Positions 1 to 11,495 are shown, numbered from the stretch's first letter. The stretch is DNA of 64,000 nucleotides from Botryosphaeria dothidea (GCA_011503125.2 WWBZ02000033.1:434001-498000), one strand, 5' to 3'. Notes: generated by a model from the letters alone, not told the origin. Numbers and translations are program-made.

Positions 1-821
1 TGAGGGAGAAGCAGGAAGAGGCTGATGGAGGAGTGGAGCTTGGTATGCTGCGATAGACTTGAAAAAGATAGATTATATGGAGCTATGGCATTTAGCATTG
101 GTCCCATGGACTCAAAACAGAGCGTTTAATGAGAATTATAATCAGAGTTCTGGCACGACGTTTCACTTCCAGTCCGCCGTGACAGCCCTGCGTATATGTT
201 CCAAGAGCAGAAGGCAAGGCATGGGGAGGCCACTCTAGCTCTGAATTGTTGACAGTTTTTGTATGCCCTCATTGTAGTTGACGTTGAAGCGCTAGATTTC
301 TTATCAATAAGAGAAGTAGGCTTGCAGCCGCTCGGTTACAACTTCTTTGGGAAACCCGTTTATATGCATTCAAATCCAAAACTTCCACTGACCTGTTCTC
401 TATTGATACTATACGTAAATTCAACCATGAAGAATAACGCCTCACACTCATATATCTTCGTACGGCATGTCGGCAGGATATCGAGATTTTCGAAGCACGC
501 GGAATAGGCATTTTCTCAAGGGCGACGAGCCGGGTCAGTCAACGTTAATGAAGTCTTTGTCATGCTGTAGGCCATCAAACCCGTGCTCGAGAATCAAAGA
601 CACCACAGTGCCTTCTACGCAAGTGAATGCAATGAGAGGGCAAGACTGTTACCTTTTTGTGGCATATATATATATACAGCCCAAACCTTTCCACAAACAC
701 AACGACACTCGGCAACAACCGATTTTAGCAGCAGGCGAAGCATCAAATCAAATCCTCACAGCGACAGCCTGCAAAGACAACGGCTCCTCACTCCCAATTT
801 CCCTGCGAATACCACGACCTC
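1..821. other. Left-edge intergenic region
   Basis: I see no gene here. Open frames are short, mutually overlapping and lack a recognisable domain. The only notable signal is an AT dinucleotide run near 664-676, upstream of the small ORF at 822. Confidence 0.6.
664..676 (+). promoter_or_regulatory. TATA-like tract upstream of small ORF 822
   Basis: An uninterrupted (AT)n run of 13 bases lies about 150 bp before the ATG at 822. The spacing is like that of the TATA boxes at 26335 and 27761 in this window. It is a promoter by position only; a microsatellite is the alternative. Confidence 0.4.
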
Positions 822-1145
822 ATGATTAAAATGTCAACCAGACCAGAACGCTACTACTCGGGCTGCCCCTACTACTCAGTGCCCGACCGTGCAGGTGTCG
901 GCAACTACTACGGCGAGCGCTACTACCTCGACCGCGACGACTGGCGCCATTGGTGCCCTGATGCCAGTCTTCCGGATCCAGGGCCGCCGAATTGCTGGAG
1001 CATATCGGGGCAGCAGCCTTTCAGCGGCTTTAGGCACTATGGTCCCAGTAGAGACTACAGAGTAGTGTCTGGAGGATCAAGTCGGCCCAGCGGTCCCCCT
1101 AGAGAGGACTGGACGGACTGGATGGACTGGGCTGGCAGTCAGTGA
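822..1145 (+). CDS. Small Tyr/Trp/Pro-rich hypothetical protein
   Basis: A single open frame of 107 codons with two possible starts, ATG 822 and ATG 831 (MIKM-STRPERYY). I do not recognise it. The N-terminal half has repeated YY pairs (RYYSG, PYYSV, NYYGERYYLD), the middle has GPPNCW, and the C-terminus has a DWTDWMDW run. There is no signal peptide and no membrane segment, and only three cysteines. The composition is low in complexity but not a simple-sequence translation, and the codons vary. It lies alone behind an AT tract at 664-676. It could be a species-restricted small protein or a chance ORF; the upstream TATA-like run and the clear Tyr/Trp patterning make me lean towards real. Confidence 0.45.
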   Translation: MIKMSTRPERYYSGCPYYSVPDRAGVGNYYGERYYLDRDDWRHWCPDASLPDPGPPNCWSISGQQPFSGFRHYGPSRDYRVVSGGSSRPSGPPREDWTDWMDWAGSQ

Positions 1146-3696
1146 GCTCCTCGACGGCGCTGGATTGTAGAATCTGGCCCGGAATTCGATTCGTGACTGC
1201 TTAGTGTACAAATCAAGATCATTTGGCAGCCCTACAGGGTGAAAATGTGGAGGTGAAACAGTGACAAGTCATCAGTGGAGCGGAGGACCAGACGCAGCAT
1301 GCTGTCGTGAAGGTGGAAGCTATTTGCTGTAAGAAACACCTGACGGATAATGTTTTTCTCAAAGAACAGCCAAATGGACCAATTCCATGATTGTGCTGAC
1401 TGATACTGACGAATTGGGGAGGACTGGCAGCCAAGACTGCCGAGCGTAACAAATAAGTAGAAGCACTGACTAAAACAGACCAGTGCAACAACGATCACAC
1501 AAGCTAGCGCTTCCCGATTTGCGGTGCTAATGCTCTGCAAAGGGGCGCTGAAGCCGACAGTCAGTACCACCTGCGAATACCAGGTCAGGACTGCCATTGC
1601 GAGTCGGACCATTCATCCGGACGCAACTGTTAAGTGTCTCTGGTAACAGAGTCATCTGGATGAATGCTTCGACTCCCCATGGCAGTCCTGATCTGATACT
1701 TGTCGGCTTGTGTATGGAAATCTCGCATTCGGCCCCGACCATCGGCTGCAGCATCCCTCCTTTTGTGAGTCAACGTCAATGAAGTGAAAAAGCACCTTTA
1801 ACCTTACACCGATCCAGACGGGTGAGGTTGCATGGGAGAACTTGGCGATGACGGAACACAGTAGCACCGGATACGAGATATGCAGCAAGCACCTCAAACC
1901 AGATCGGCACGTCTGCACCTACCACTGCCAAGCAGACGTGAAGGTTTCGCTGCAGCTGCCCGCGGCCAGGATACCGCCGCCGGCGCACCCGACGCATGGA
2001 CGACACCCGCGGATAGTCGATCGCGTCAGCGGGGAGCACGAGCCCCGAAGGCCAGCGCACGTACAGATTGGGACGACCGCCCGAGGGGTCGATACTTTGT
2101 GAAACAGCGGGCCGAGGACCGACGAGGCTGTGCAGAAGAGGCTGCTTCTGGGACTTCCCCAGGTGGGCCATGGCCGGATTGGGTTGGAGTGTGGAGTCGG
2201 TGATTCAGAAACACGGGCTTGGGGGTTCACGTCTTGAAGGTGAAAACAAAAGAAAAATGAGCGAAACCAATAGTCATGAATTGTAGTATGAAAGGCGCAG
2301 CATTGTAGAGGCATCGGAGAGATATGTCGTGCTGGGACCGAGGTTGGTGGGAATAGGGTGATGTCGTGCTATTGGACGTTTAGTGTCCATACCCGGCCAG
2401 AAGCTTGTGATGTGCTAGTTGCGTGAATAATCTGCAAAGGCGCTCCCCCTTTCGAGGCCGTCTGCACGCTAGGCGGGTACCTGAGAACTTAGGCCGGAAG
2501 GCAGCGGTGATGGAGTAGCTGGTTAAGGCTAAGTGGCTTAGAACCCAAAATAGACTTGCCGGGCTCGCGTCAACTCTAATGGCTCGAGATTCCAGTTTTC
2601 CCCCTGAGCCGCTTGCTTGTGGCTGATTGGCCGCTTTGGTGGAAGAGACGGTCGAGAGATGCAGAAACACGGCTGCTGTCATGAAACAGGTCAAGAATTC
2701 TTCTAATGTTTCTTGGCCAAATGGAGATGTAGATCGTCGTCAGGTTGTTCGTTGATGCTTGCCAGGTTACAGCAACATCTGCTGTGGTCCCGGTGTGTGC
2801 ATGAACTGTGCGCTTGGCGATGTCAAGAGTTGGTCCTCCCTCTCGCAAACATTGACATTCAGGAACCCTTCGCCGATGGCCGCCAGAGCCACATACATGG
2901 GTTCCGAATTACTCCTTTCGTCAGGGCATCTCGACACCGCCAGAAGGGAAAAGGGCCTTCTCTCGGCGGCCGGCAGCGATGGTGTGCCAGAACGGAGCAA
3001 CTCACATGCCTCGTTCCGTGCACCACAGGCCGAGCGCCTTCCGGATAAAGCAGGCTCGATCATCTGATGCAGCGGCCGCGGTTCCAGAGAGCGCCGGGAC
3101 GGCCATGTCATCGAGGCTACACGGCGCACAGTTCCTCTCGGCGGCCGTGCTCGGCAGGCCGGGACGAGGGCGCCACGCTTCGGGCGATCTTCGCAGACTA
3201 TTCTGGTCGACGGGAGGGCCCGATGGGGAAAGGCAGGGAGGAAGTTTGATGAGGTCGAGGTTCGTGAAACGGGATTAAGATTGGCCAAGACGCGTGCCTT
3301 TCCGCAAGAGGCAACGCGATCGACGGGGCGCGTGGGGAGGGTGGCGCCCGCCGAAACCACCACACCACATGAAACAACAAACGCACAACACCATCACCCA
3401 TAGCTTCCACGCGCTCGGGCTCTCTGACAGCCAGCCTGGCCCCGGCTCCCAATAGTCCCTTGCCATCGTGCTCAATGGCACCTCTCCAGCAATGTCTATA
3501 TCAAGCACCACAACCTCGTGCCAACACTTCCCTTTTTCTCAGCATCACTCTCACTTCGCCTCGTCTCCTCTCGTCTGGTACACCCCGCTTATTTCCTTAT
3601 CCCACACTATCGTTACTCTCCACACAGCCGTGCTGTTCACCATCGTTTTTCCTACTACCACAAAACCCATACTTTCTTGATCTTTCCTAATCAAAA
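1146..3696. other. Gene-poor region with a hairpin repeat; wall-protein promoter at its right end
   Basis: Over 2.5 kb has no convincing gene. Frames on both strands are open in places (the longest is minus 2767-3363), but none shows a domain, a splice-consistent partner or a start context. It contains hairpin element copy A (1581-1695). The last 180 bases before 3697 are strongly pyrimidine-rich (CTCACTTCG, CTCGTCTCC and similar), as in leaders of well-expressed fungal genes. Confidence 0.55.
1581..1695. repeat. Palindromic hairpin element, copy A
   Basis: Left arm 1581-1623 and right arm 1653-1695 are inverted copies of about 43 bp, with roughly eight mismatches. Both arms carry the core GAGTCGRANCATTCATCC. 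The element is bracketed by ATAC on both sides (1577-1580 and 1696-1699), a possible 4-bp target duplication. The same core recurs at 5659, 51161 and 53994, so this is a dispersed family rather than a local fold. The size and inverted arms fit a miniature non-autonomous DNA element; no transposase is present. Confidence 0.65.
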
Positions 3697-5385
3697 ATGG
3701 TCTACTCCAAGAACCTCATCGCCATCGGCCTCCTCGCGGCCTCCTCCGTCACCGCCTACCCGACGTTCGGATCCCTGAGCGGGGGCGCGAACGCCGGAGC
3801 CGGCGTGGACGGCAAGGCCGGGCTCGACGCGTCCGTCGGTGGCCACGCCGGGGCCGATCTGGGTGCGAACGTCGGAGGCCATGCCGGGGCGGGTCTCGGT
3901 GCCGGTCTGGGCGCTGGCCTTGGTGCTGGCCTGGGAGCCGCTGGTGGGCTGGCCGGGGGCGTGATGGGCGGTCTCGGTGGCCTCCTCGGCGGCGGCGCCC
4001 ACGGCTCGGGCGAGGGCCATGGCGATGGCAGCTGTGATGGCGATGACTGCGGCGCCGATGGCTACGGCTCTGCTGGAGGTGAGGGTGAGGGTAGCGGCTC
4101 GGCTTCTGGTATGTTGCAAATCAACTTTCGATCAGGGGGCGTATGGCTAACTTCACACAAGGCGAGGCGGGTGCTGGCGGCTCTGTGGGAGGCGGCGTGT
4201 CTGGTGGCGCGGGTGTCGGCGGAGACGCTGGTGCCGGTGCCGGTGGCTCTGTTGGTGGGGGCGTTTCTGGTGGGGCTGGTGTTGGTGGAGATGCGGGCGC
4301 TGGTGCTGGAGGCCACATTGGTGGAGGTGTCTCTGGCGGGGCAGGCGTCGGTGGTGAAGCTGGCGCTGGAGCTGGCGGAGACGCAGGTGCCGGTGTCGAC
4401 GGAGGTGCTGGCGGCTCTCTCGGCGGCAGCGTCTCGGGCGGCGCCGGTGTTGGTGCCGGTGCCGGTGGCGATGCTGGTGCCGGCGTTGGCGGTTCTGTCG
4501 GTGGTGGAGTTTCTGGTGGTGCGGGTGTCGGCGGTGATGCGGGTGCTGGCGCTGGTGGTAAGTTTTGCCTCCCAACACGCTTTCAGGGCGTCATGCTAAC
4601 AACCATTGCTTAGGCGAGGCCGGTGGCTCTGTTGAGGGTGGTGCCGGCGCTGGAGCAGGTGGTTCCGTTGGTGGCGGCGTGAGCGGTGGTGTCGGAGGCG
4701 GTGTCTCTGGTAAGTTCTCGAGCCGGTACGGTCTTGATTAATTGTCAACTGACGATAAACCCTTCAGGCGGTGTCGGCGGCGACGCTGGCGCTGGCGGAG
4801 ATGCATCTGGCTCAGTATCTGGTTCGACCGGTGGCGACGCTTCTGGCTCGGCTGGAGGTGATGCCTCTGGTTCTGACGATTCTGGCTCGGATTCTGGCTC
4901 AGACTCTGACTCTGGTTCTGATTCCGGCTCTGACTCCGGCTCGGATGGCTATGCTGCCCCTGAAGGTAAATTTGTCCTTCATACCAAGACGAGCTCAAAG
5001 TTGACAAGCTGACAGATTGTGGTTGCGACGAATAGGCCCTGACGGCTCCGACTCTGGTGACACGGGAGCAACTCCTCCCTCTCCTACCACTCCTACCGAG
5101 TCTCAGGCTAGCTCCACTACCGCTACCACTGCTTCGTACGATGCTCCGGCCACTCCTACTGCATCTGTAGACGGTTCGACTGGCTCGAGCTACGGTTATG
5201 CACCCCCGACTGTCCACCAGGTCAATGGCGTTCCTGCTTACGGCGCCGTTGGAACTCCCTACGCTACCCCTCATGCTACTCCCACTCCTACCCCTAGTAC
5301 TGTTCAGTTCGAAGGTGCGGCTAATAAGGCTACTCTTCCCGGCGCATTGGTTGCTGGTCTTGGCTTGGTTCTCGCATTGTTTTAG
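3697..5385 (+). CDS. Glycine-rich repetitive cell-wall protein, predicted GPI-anchored
   Basis: Spliced model join(3697..4108, 4162..4557, 4614..4709, 4768..4965, 5036..5385), 483 aa. Residues 1-20 form a signal peptide ([20 protein letters not shown]). Then come Gly/Ala repeats of about 20 residues built from [19 protein letters not shown] units, an acidic Ser-Asp stretch ([15 protein letters not shown]), a Ser/Thr/Pro-rich stalk ([10 protein letters not shown]) and a hydrophobic C-terminus ([13 protein letters not shown]) typical of a GPI-attachment signal. All four introns are phase 1 and split a Gly codon (G|GC), and each downstream exon begins in GEAG, GVGG or GPDG. Donors are GTAAGT/GTATGT/GTAAAT type. 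This points to an abundant surface or wall protein; no enzyme domain is seen. I do not recognise a specific orthologue. Confidence 0.8.
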
Positions 5386-6409
5386 AAGACGCTAATGTCT
5401 TGAATTGTTAATGTGGAGGAAAAAGAAAACGTACACATGAATGCACTGTACAGCTGGTCACTCCTTTTTGTTTTTAACGAAGCTGATTACGGCGCGTTCC
5501 GACCGCCCTTGGGATTGTATGAACACACTTGTGCACGTAGTCCATAATGAAATCCACTGCTCAATATATCACATCTCAATAACTTTATGCCAAATCAAGA
5601 CTTCGAGACTACGATTATCCAATGACTGTTAAGTAATGCACTTTACCATTCGAAGTCCTCATGGGGACTTGAAGCAGTCATCCGGACGGATTCGTCATCT
5701 TAACTGCTGAAAATCTGTATTCAGATGAATGCTCCACTCCCCATGAACAACGATGAAAGGAGTAGATGTACATCACCTTGTTTCCTTGTTCATCAGCAGC
5801 AGGGGCATGACTACATTATGATAAAAGCGCGGGTTGGCAGCAAATTATCGTACAGATAGGTGAATGTGCTTTTCCGCAGCGCATTCGGATTTTTATATCA
5901 TGGGTCTAAAATACTGAAGGTGCTGCTTGGGCCCCGGGAGGAGAAGTGTGCCGGTTTGGACAAGACCATCGATTGTCAAAACTTCTCCAGGTTGATAGAG
6001 CCGCGTTGATGAGAAGAGAAAAAAGCAACTACCACAGTCTGATGATCTGGATTCATTTGAGAAGATTCCAATTCGGTCATGTCTGAAGCACTCCAAGCCC
6101 TGTTGAGGTGAAGTGACAACATGCAGGCAGATGGAGCATCCCATCGTTGTCCAACGCACTAGTAGCAGAGGAATCAGGGCAGTGACACAGTCAGTAAAGC
6201 ATCTGAAGTGAGTGAGACAGCACTGCTGCCTGAGCTCTAGCAATACACGCACGTGGCTGCAGTGTTAACATGAAGAGATCTTCCTCGACGACCGCCAACG
6301 CACGGGCCACATGTATGCTCTATATTGACTGTCTACAGCGCCACCACCCTCACACCCTCCCTCTCTCTTTTTACCTTCAAGCCCCACACGCGTCCGCAAA
6401 CACGACACC
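5386..6409. other. Intergenic region with hairpin copy B
   Basis: No gene is visible. It holds the hairpin element at 5659-5746 and, just before 6410, a short pyrimidine-rich leader (CCCTCCCTCTCTC). Confidence 0.6.
5659..5746. repeat. Palindromic hairpin element, copy B
   Basis: The left arm from 5659 (TCATGGGGACTTGAAGCAG, then TCATCCGGACG) is the inverted counterpart of the right arm ending at 5746 (ATGAATGCTCCACTCCCCATGA). It shares the ATGGGGAGTCGAAGCATTCATC core with copy A but is shorter (88 bp). The outer 17 bases of copy A are missing. Confidence 0.6.
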
Positions 6410-8813
6410 ATGTCGCAGGAGTTTGAGCGCATCGTCAACGTCAAGGTTGGCCTGGAGGGCAACCAGGAGACCTTCTCCGTCCACGCCGCCCTCATGGGAA
6501 AACACATGATCTACTTCGCGCGCGTGCTGGAGTCCAACCCGAACATCAAGACTTGGAGCATCCCGACGGTGGCTCCACGCAGCTTCCACCTCCTCCTCGA
6601 CTACATCTACGGCGGCCCGCTCACGCTCAGCTGGGAGAAGGAGCACGACCGGCTGACGCTGGTTGACGCCTGGATCCTGGGCGACATGGTCAGCGCCACG
6701 CGCTTCTGCAACGCCATCACCGACTTCATCGTCAGCAACGCGACGCGCGTGGGCATGCGCAAGATCTTGCCCGACAACGCCTGCATCGCGCGCGCCTACG
6801 CCCCCGGCGAGACCCAGGCGAACTCTCCCATCCGCCGCCTCTTCTGCGACCTCTACGTCCACTTCGCCGGCCCGGACGCGCTGAACGCCCTGCTCCTCGG
6901 CGAGCACAACCTCCGTCCTTTCTGGTTCGACTACTGCGAGCACTCGCGTTCTCGCGACGAGCATGACGAGTACGCGCGCTCCGTCGGCAACCCGCTGCGC
7001 CTGTTCAACCCGCGCGGCTACTTCAACCACGACAGGCAGACGGCGACACCTCAGCCCATTCCCGTGTCGCGCGCCGGCACCAAGGCTTACCTGTGCCACT
7101 ACGACGGCGTCAACACCATTGTCATCGAGGACGGCCAGCGCCCCCTGTACATCCACCGCGAGCTGTGCGAACTGCGCGAGGACATCCTCCTCAAGTGCCC
7201 GCCGCGCGACATCACCTTCCCGGCCGGCTACCGCAGCGCCGCTGTCATTTTCCTCAAGTGGCTTTACTTTGGCAGCGTGACCCACGGGTGAGTCTCCAAC
7301 CTTCTTTTCTTTGCTTATACCTCTTCCACCCCGCCGCTCCGCCGCCTCCGTCCCACCACCAACACTTCACAATGACTCCACCGATATTAACCCCAGAGAC
7401 TCCAGGTGCTACAACCTAAAAGACTTCATCCGCACCTACGCCATCGGCACGACCATGCTCAACCCCCAATTCCGCGACGACGTCATCACGGGCATCGTCT
7501 CCTACTGCACGCGCAACCACATCCTCCCGTCGGCCTCCGAGATCGGCCTCACCTACCAGACCACCGAGGCGGGCAGCCCGCTGCGGCACTTCATGGCGTA
7601 CTGGACGCTCACGCACAAGCACGCGTCGCCGCTCTCGCCGGCCGCGATCCCCGCGGCGCCCGCGCTGCGCGCTGCCTTCGCCGCCGACCTCGCGACCGAG
7701 CGCGCCCTGCGCACCGCCAGCGTGAACGAGGACCTCGCCACGGCCGCGGACGCGCACCATCATCCGCGCCTGTACGCGGACGAGCGGTTTGCGGGCGACC
7801 AGGCGCTGGGCGGGGGCGCCGGCGCGGCGCCCTTCTACGGCGACGACGTGTGCCGCCTGCACGTCGCGCACGCGTACGGCGGCTACCGCCGGCCGCTGGC
7901 CAATGCCGACAGGGATGTCGATGGTGGGGCGGGAGGGGCGGCGCTGGATGTCGAGGGCGATCCGGCGGCGAGGCTGCTCGGGTTCAGCACGAGGGTGGAG
8001 GAGAGCGAGGGCGGGATGAGGAGCACCGCCGCGACGGGCTGGGTCAATCCGGCGAACGACGTGCAGGCGCAGAACGGCGTGCGGAATCCGTGCCGTGGGT
8101 TGCTGCGCAAGCGCAACTGCTACGGCGCCGTCGTTGTGGGATATCGGCCCAAGGCGAGCGAGGTGGCGCACGAGGAGATGCAGAGGGGGGAGGATGATGG
8201 TGCTCAGGAAGACAAGGGCGAGGGCGGGGCGGCGGAAGAGGCAGACCTCCCGCCAGCTATCGCCGACGACCCGGACATGCTGGCGATCCTCGAAGAGGCC
8301 GAGTCGCAGCGCGTGGCCTGCCAGGACAGGCTGAAGCAGCAGTCGGCGCTCACGGCCCAGATCGTCGAGAACGAACACCGCCCCTTGGACAGCGCCGGCC
8401 CTACCCCGTACGTCTCCCCGACCGAGCCTTTCTTCACCGGCGGTTTCCCGCAGCCGCAACCGACCAATGTCCCGGGTGTTGGTGGGCGGCCGGGCGTCAC
8501 TGTCAATCCGGTTGCTGCGTTCAATGCCCTGCGTCTCCCGGTTGGCTGGCAGCAGCGCCGCTGTGTCGACGGCCGTGCGTACTTTGTTCGGTTTGTGCCA
8601 GGCATGGCGAAGGAGGTTACCTGGGTTGATCCCAGAGATGCTGTGGTGTGGCACAGGAGCGATGAGCTCTTGTATGTGAAGGGAATGGGCTGGGGCTTCG
8701 AGGAGGGTACGGAGACGGAGAAGGACACGGATAGTGAGGGATACTTCTCTTCGGAGGAGGCAGCTGGTGGCGAGCAGGAGGTTGGTGGTGGAGGAGATGA
8801 TCATGTTGAGTGA
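6410..8813 (+). CDS. Double BTB/POZ protein with C-terminal WW domain
   Basis: Model join(6410..7287, 7406..8813), 761 aa; donor GTGAGT, acceptor CTCCAG, joining in phase 2. Residues about 8-100 form a BTB/POZ fold: a hydrophobic strand, FSVHAALMGKHMIYFARVL, then a YIYGG element. A second BTB-like unit spans about 240-330 (YIHRELCELREDILLKC, then FLKWLYFG), and the intron falls just after it. The middle is low-complexity and acidic. Residues about 669-702 read as a WW domain: LPVGW, DGRAYF, VTWVDPR. The usual aromatic/His stretch between the two Trp residues is altered. BTB domains commonly dimerise or bind cullin-3, and WW domains bind proline motifs, so a scaffold or adaptor role is inferred. 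The opposite strand is also open over much of the gene because of GC-rich codon use; I treat that as a shadow. Confidence 0.7.
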
Positions 8814-9218
8814 GTGATGACTGTTGACGGGTTCTCCAGTAGGCTTGGTGTAAGCTTGGGGTTGGGTTTTCTCAGGCATTGCATAGCGAATGGCGTCCAG
8901 CAAAATATGACGGCGGATAAAAAATTCATGATTCATTTGTTCCAACGGCTTTCTCGGGCATTGTAAAATATTAAACCTGAAGTGGCAGCAGTGCGGGCTG
9001 CAAATGGGAAAATCGCTCTCGCTCACTCAAAAACCACACCAGTGGACGGGCTCCTTCCTCAAGGCGTTGACCGTGTGACTTTGGACTAACGTCATTCCAG
9101 TTTCAAACGTAAAGTCCGTGTTATCACACGAAAGCGTCACGCACCAGGGTATATGTATTCTACTCTACTTCACTCGGCACGCCAACCAAACACCTCCCAC
9201 TGCCTGAACCTCCAGAAC
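8814..9218. other. Short intergenic region
   Basis: It holds the 3' end of the BTB-WW gene and the promoter of the next gene. A TATA-like GTATATGTATTC lies near 9150, about 70 bp before the ATG at 9219. Nothing else is seen. Confidence 0.5.
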
Positions 9219-10302
9219 ATGGAAGCCAAGATGAATCGTCTTCACTTGAACAATGTATGAACAGAATTTATCACCTCTCCCATTGTCACACGCTAACATT
9301 GCCGCGCAAGAATTCTCTACAGCACATTCCTCCCCACCTCCAGCTCGCTGTGTACGAGGTTGAAGACAGCGAAGTTCTCTCGCGGGCCCAAAAGGCTTGT
9401 GAAATCATCCAGAGTGCCTGTTCAAAGCATGGTATTGATAAGGCGAGGTTCATCGTCGTTTGGTCGAACGGTTCCCGTGCCGCAGAAGCCGACGATCGCT
9501 TCCGGGAGTTCATGCCGTTCGAGTATGCGCCGTACATGAGTCAAGACCCCTCACCCAACGGTAGGGCCGCCGTTCTGGAGAGATTCATTGGAGGTGAAAT
9601 CGCCATCCTTAATACCACCAGTGGTGCCCATAAGGCCGGCCTGATCGATTACGTTTCCATGTACAACTTGCCAGGCATTCGGCTCATCCAGGCAGACCTC
9701 CCTCATGGTAGCCTTAGCGGCCATCCCTGGATGCTCGGATCCGAGAAGAACGTCTTCCCCACTAACCACGCCTCTCATCTCTTCATCAACCCCGAGTCTG
9801 TCGCGGACCGAGATGTCGCCAGAAGCATCTTCAAGGAACTCAAGCGCTCCATCATAAACCCCATCCACCACATTCCAGACGCACTTTACGATATCCTGTC
9901 CTTCGAAAGAACCGGGAAAGCCATTGTTGAGTCTCCGGTAAGAACGACGGCCCTCGTTCACTCAGATGGACGAAACTAACATGCTCCCAGGACGTCGCAG
10001 AGTGGGCTGCCCTGCGGTACTTCCAGCTCAGCGCTGCATTCAAGGGCGTTTACTGGAAACCGCCGACGGTCTTTGGCAAGCACTCCGATGGGCCCCTGGT
10101 TATCGAGTCGGACGAGGATCGAGCCGTCTGGCTGCGTGGCCGAGAGTACGATTGCTGGCGCCTCATCACGATGCAGAATGACGGCACTCTGCCGGCAGGT
10201 GCCCATGAGGACAATCCTACTCACGCTCAGACGGCATATCAGCAGACGTTCGAAGAGCTTCTTTTCGGTACGCGTCGAGGATTCCCGTCTACAGAAGTCT
10301 AA
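9219..10302 (+). CDS. Hypothetical protein, unknown family
   Basis: Model join(9219..9254, 9311..9937, 9991..10302), 324 aa. The first coding exon is 12 codons (MEAKMNRLHLNN). Its acceptor could instead be at 9322, which would drop four residues in frame. Intron 2 has a GTAAGA donor and a CTAAC branch site before CCCAG. The sequence looks globular: alternating hydrophobics (ARFIVVWSNGSR, EIAILNTTSGAHKAGLIDY, PGIRLIQADLP) suggest an alpha/beta fold. The C-terminal third has Trp-rich strands (GVYWKPPTVFGK, AVWLRGREYDCWRL). There is no signal peptide or membrane segment. I do not recognise a family and assign no function. Confidence 0.65.
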
Positions 10303-10600
10303 GCTGAGGAAGATGACCGGACGCAGACGTGGTCAATTCTCCAGAGCACCCACATCCAGATGATTACTTCGAGTCAATTTCACGTGCCTAAGTTTCTCGT
10401 TCTATTAACCTAAACACCGGCGTTGTTTTGTTGTGCACTTGAACCAGCAAGCAAGCTACGTTTGCTAAGCAGAGTATTGGGACTTTCGAGCACAACAAGC
10501 ATTAAGTAGCACTACTGATTCGTTGAGAAAACCATGGATTGAAATTGCCTCTCATCTGGAAGTAGAAGATTCTGAAACTCATTTTGGAGGTCACCTTCAT

Positions 10601-10673
10601 GTTATCTCAACTGACGTCTGCCTGTTGGTAATGGCTCCATTGAGATGCCTGTCCGTCAAGCAGTTCAGATAAC
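10601..10673. repeat. Short inverted repeat (possible small hairpin or element)
   Basis: GTTATCTCAACTG at 10601-10613 is mirrored by CAGTTCAGATAAC at 10661-10673 (12 of 13 match), about 73 bp end to end. It is unrelated in sequence to the hairpin family and seen once only. Confidence 0.4.
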
Positions 10674-11472
10674 GTCATAGTACTCAAATCAGTTACCGGG
10701 ATGAGCATGAACAAGTTCCACAAGCTTGTCCGAACATGTTCGTAAGCCCGCTTAGCAGCCCACTCGGCAACCTCCTGTGTAGTACTCAGTAATCGGAAAA
10801 TAATGTAGCAAGATAGCCCTTGCCTACCGGAATGTCTCTGACAGCCAAGAGGCCACCGAATGAGGCTGTGACGGTCGTGTTGATCTTCGTGATGTAACTA
10901 GGCATACCTGATCCCCTGAGGAGATGGCTCAAAGAATGGGTAGTCTCCGAGTGGATAATTCTGGCCTTTTGGGATGTCATGAGTCAGCGAAAATGCTCGT
11001 CGGGTTCTCCAGCGCGTTGTCGGGTTGGCCACCACCACAGACCTGGGCACCCATATTATCCCTTAATTCCGAGGACAAGCAGAAGAGCGTTGACCTGGCT
11101 AAAGCGATGGTTGTTAGGCTATGAAATCTTGATAAGAGGCTTCTGATTCAGCTTTTGCGCTGGGCCGAGCCTTGGAAAGCGTTTGAGGAAGGCACTGCGG
11201 GTGACCAGAGTGTAGGCTCGGAAGAGCTCATCGAGTAACTGACATTAGCTTAACAGATATCAAGCGAAAAGACTCTTCGGAGGACAAACCTCAGGTGATT
11301 GCCTAGACATTGCACACCCAGAGGTCCCCGGCTCCAGTTCAACTCACTGGAAGCTACAAATCAAGAACGTTGTCACAAAGCTCCGTACCCGGCAGCGTAA
11401 CCAACCACGACTACAGAGAGATGCACAAGGTCAATCTTCATAGTACTGCAGATGCAAGAGCCAACGCGTACA

Positions 11473-11495
11473 GAGTGCAAGCATTCATCCAGATG
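11473..11495. repeat. Lone arm of the hairpin family
   Basis: GAGTGCAAGCATTCATCCAG plus ATG matches the arm core of copies A-D. No convincing inverted partner lies within 100 bp, so this looks like a decayed or truncated copy. Confidence 0.4.

Noticed and set aside
2767..3363. 198-codon minus-strand frame
   Set aside because: Arg/Ser/Pro-rich with no domain, start context or splice partner; sits in the upstream region of the wall-protein gene.
6377..7285. 302-codon minus-strand frame
   Set aside because: Mirror of the BTB coding strand; composition is Val/Ala/Glu/Arg only.
7416..9026. 536-codon minus-strand open frame opposite the BTB-WW gene
   Set aside because: Overlaps a spliced plus-strand gene with domains; the antisense frame is open because of GC-rich codon use and has no domain of its own.
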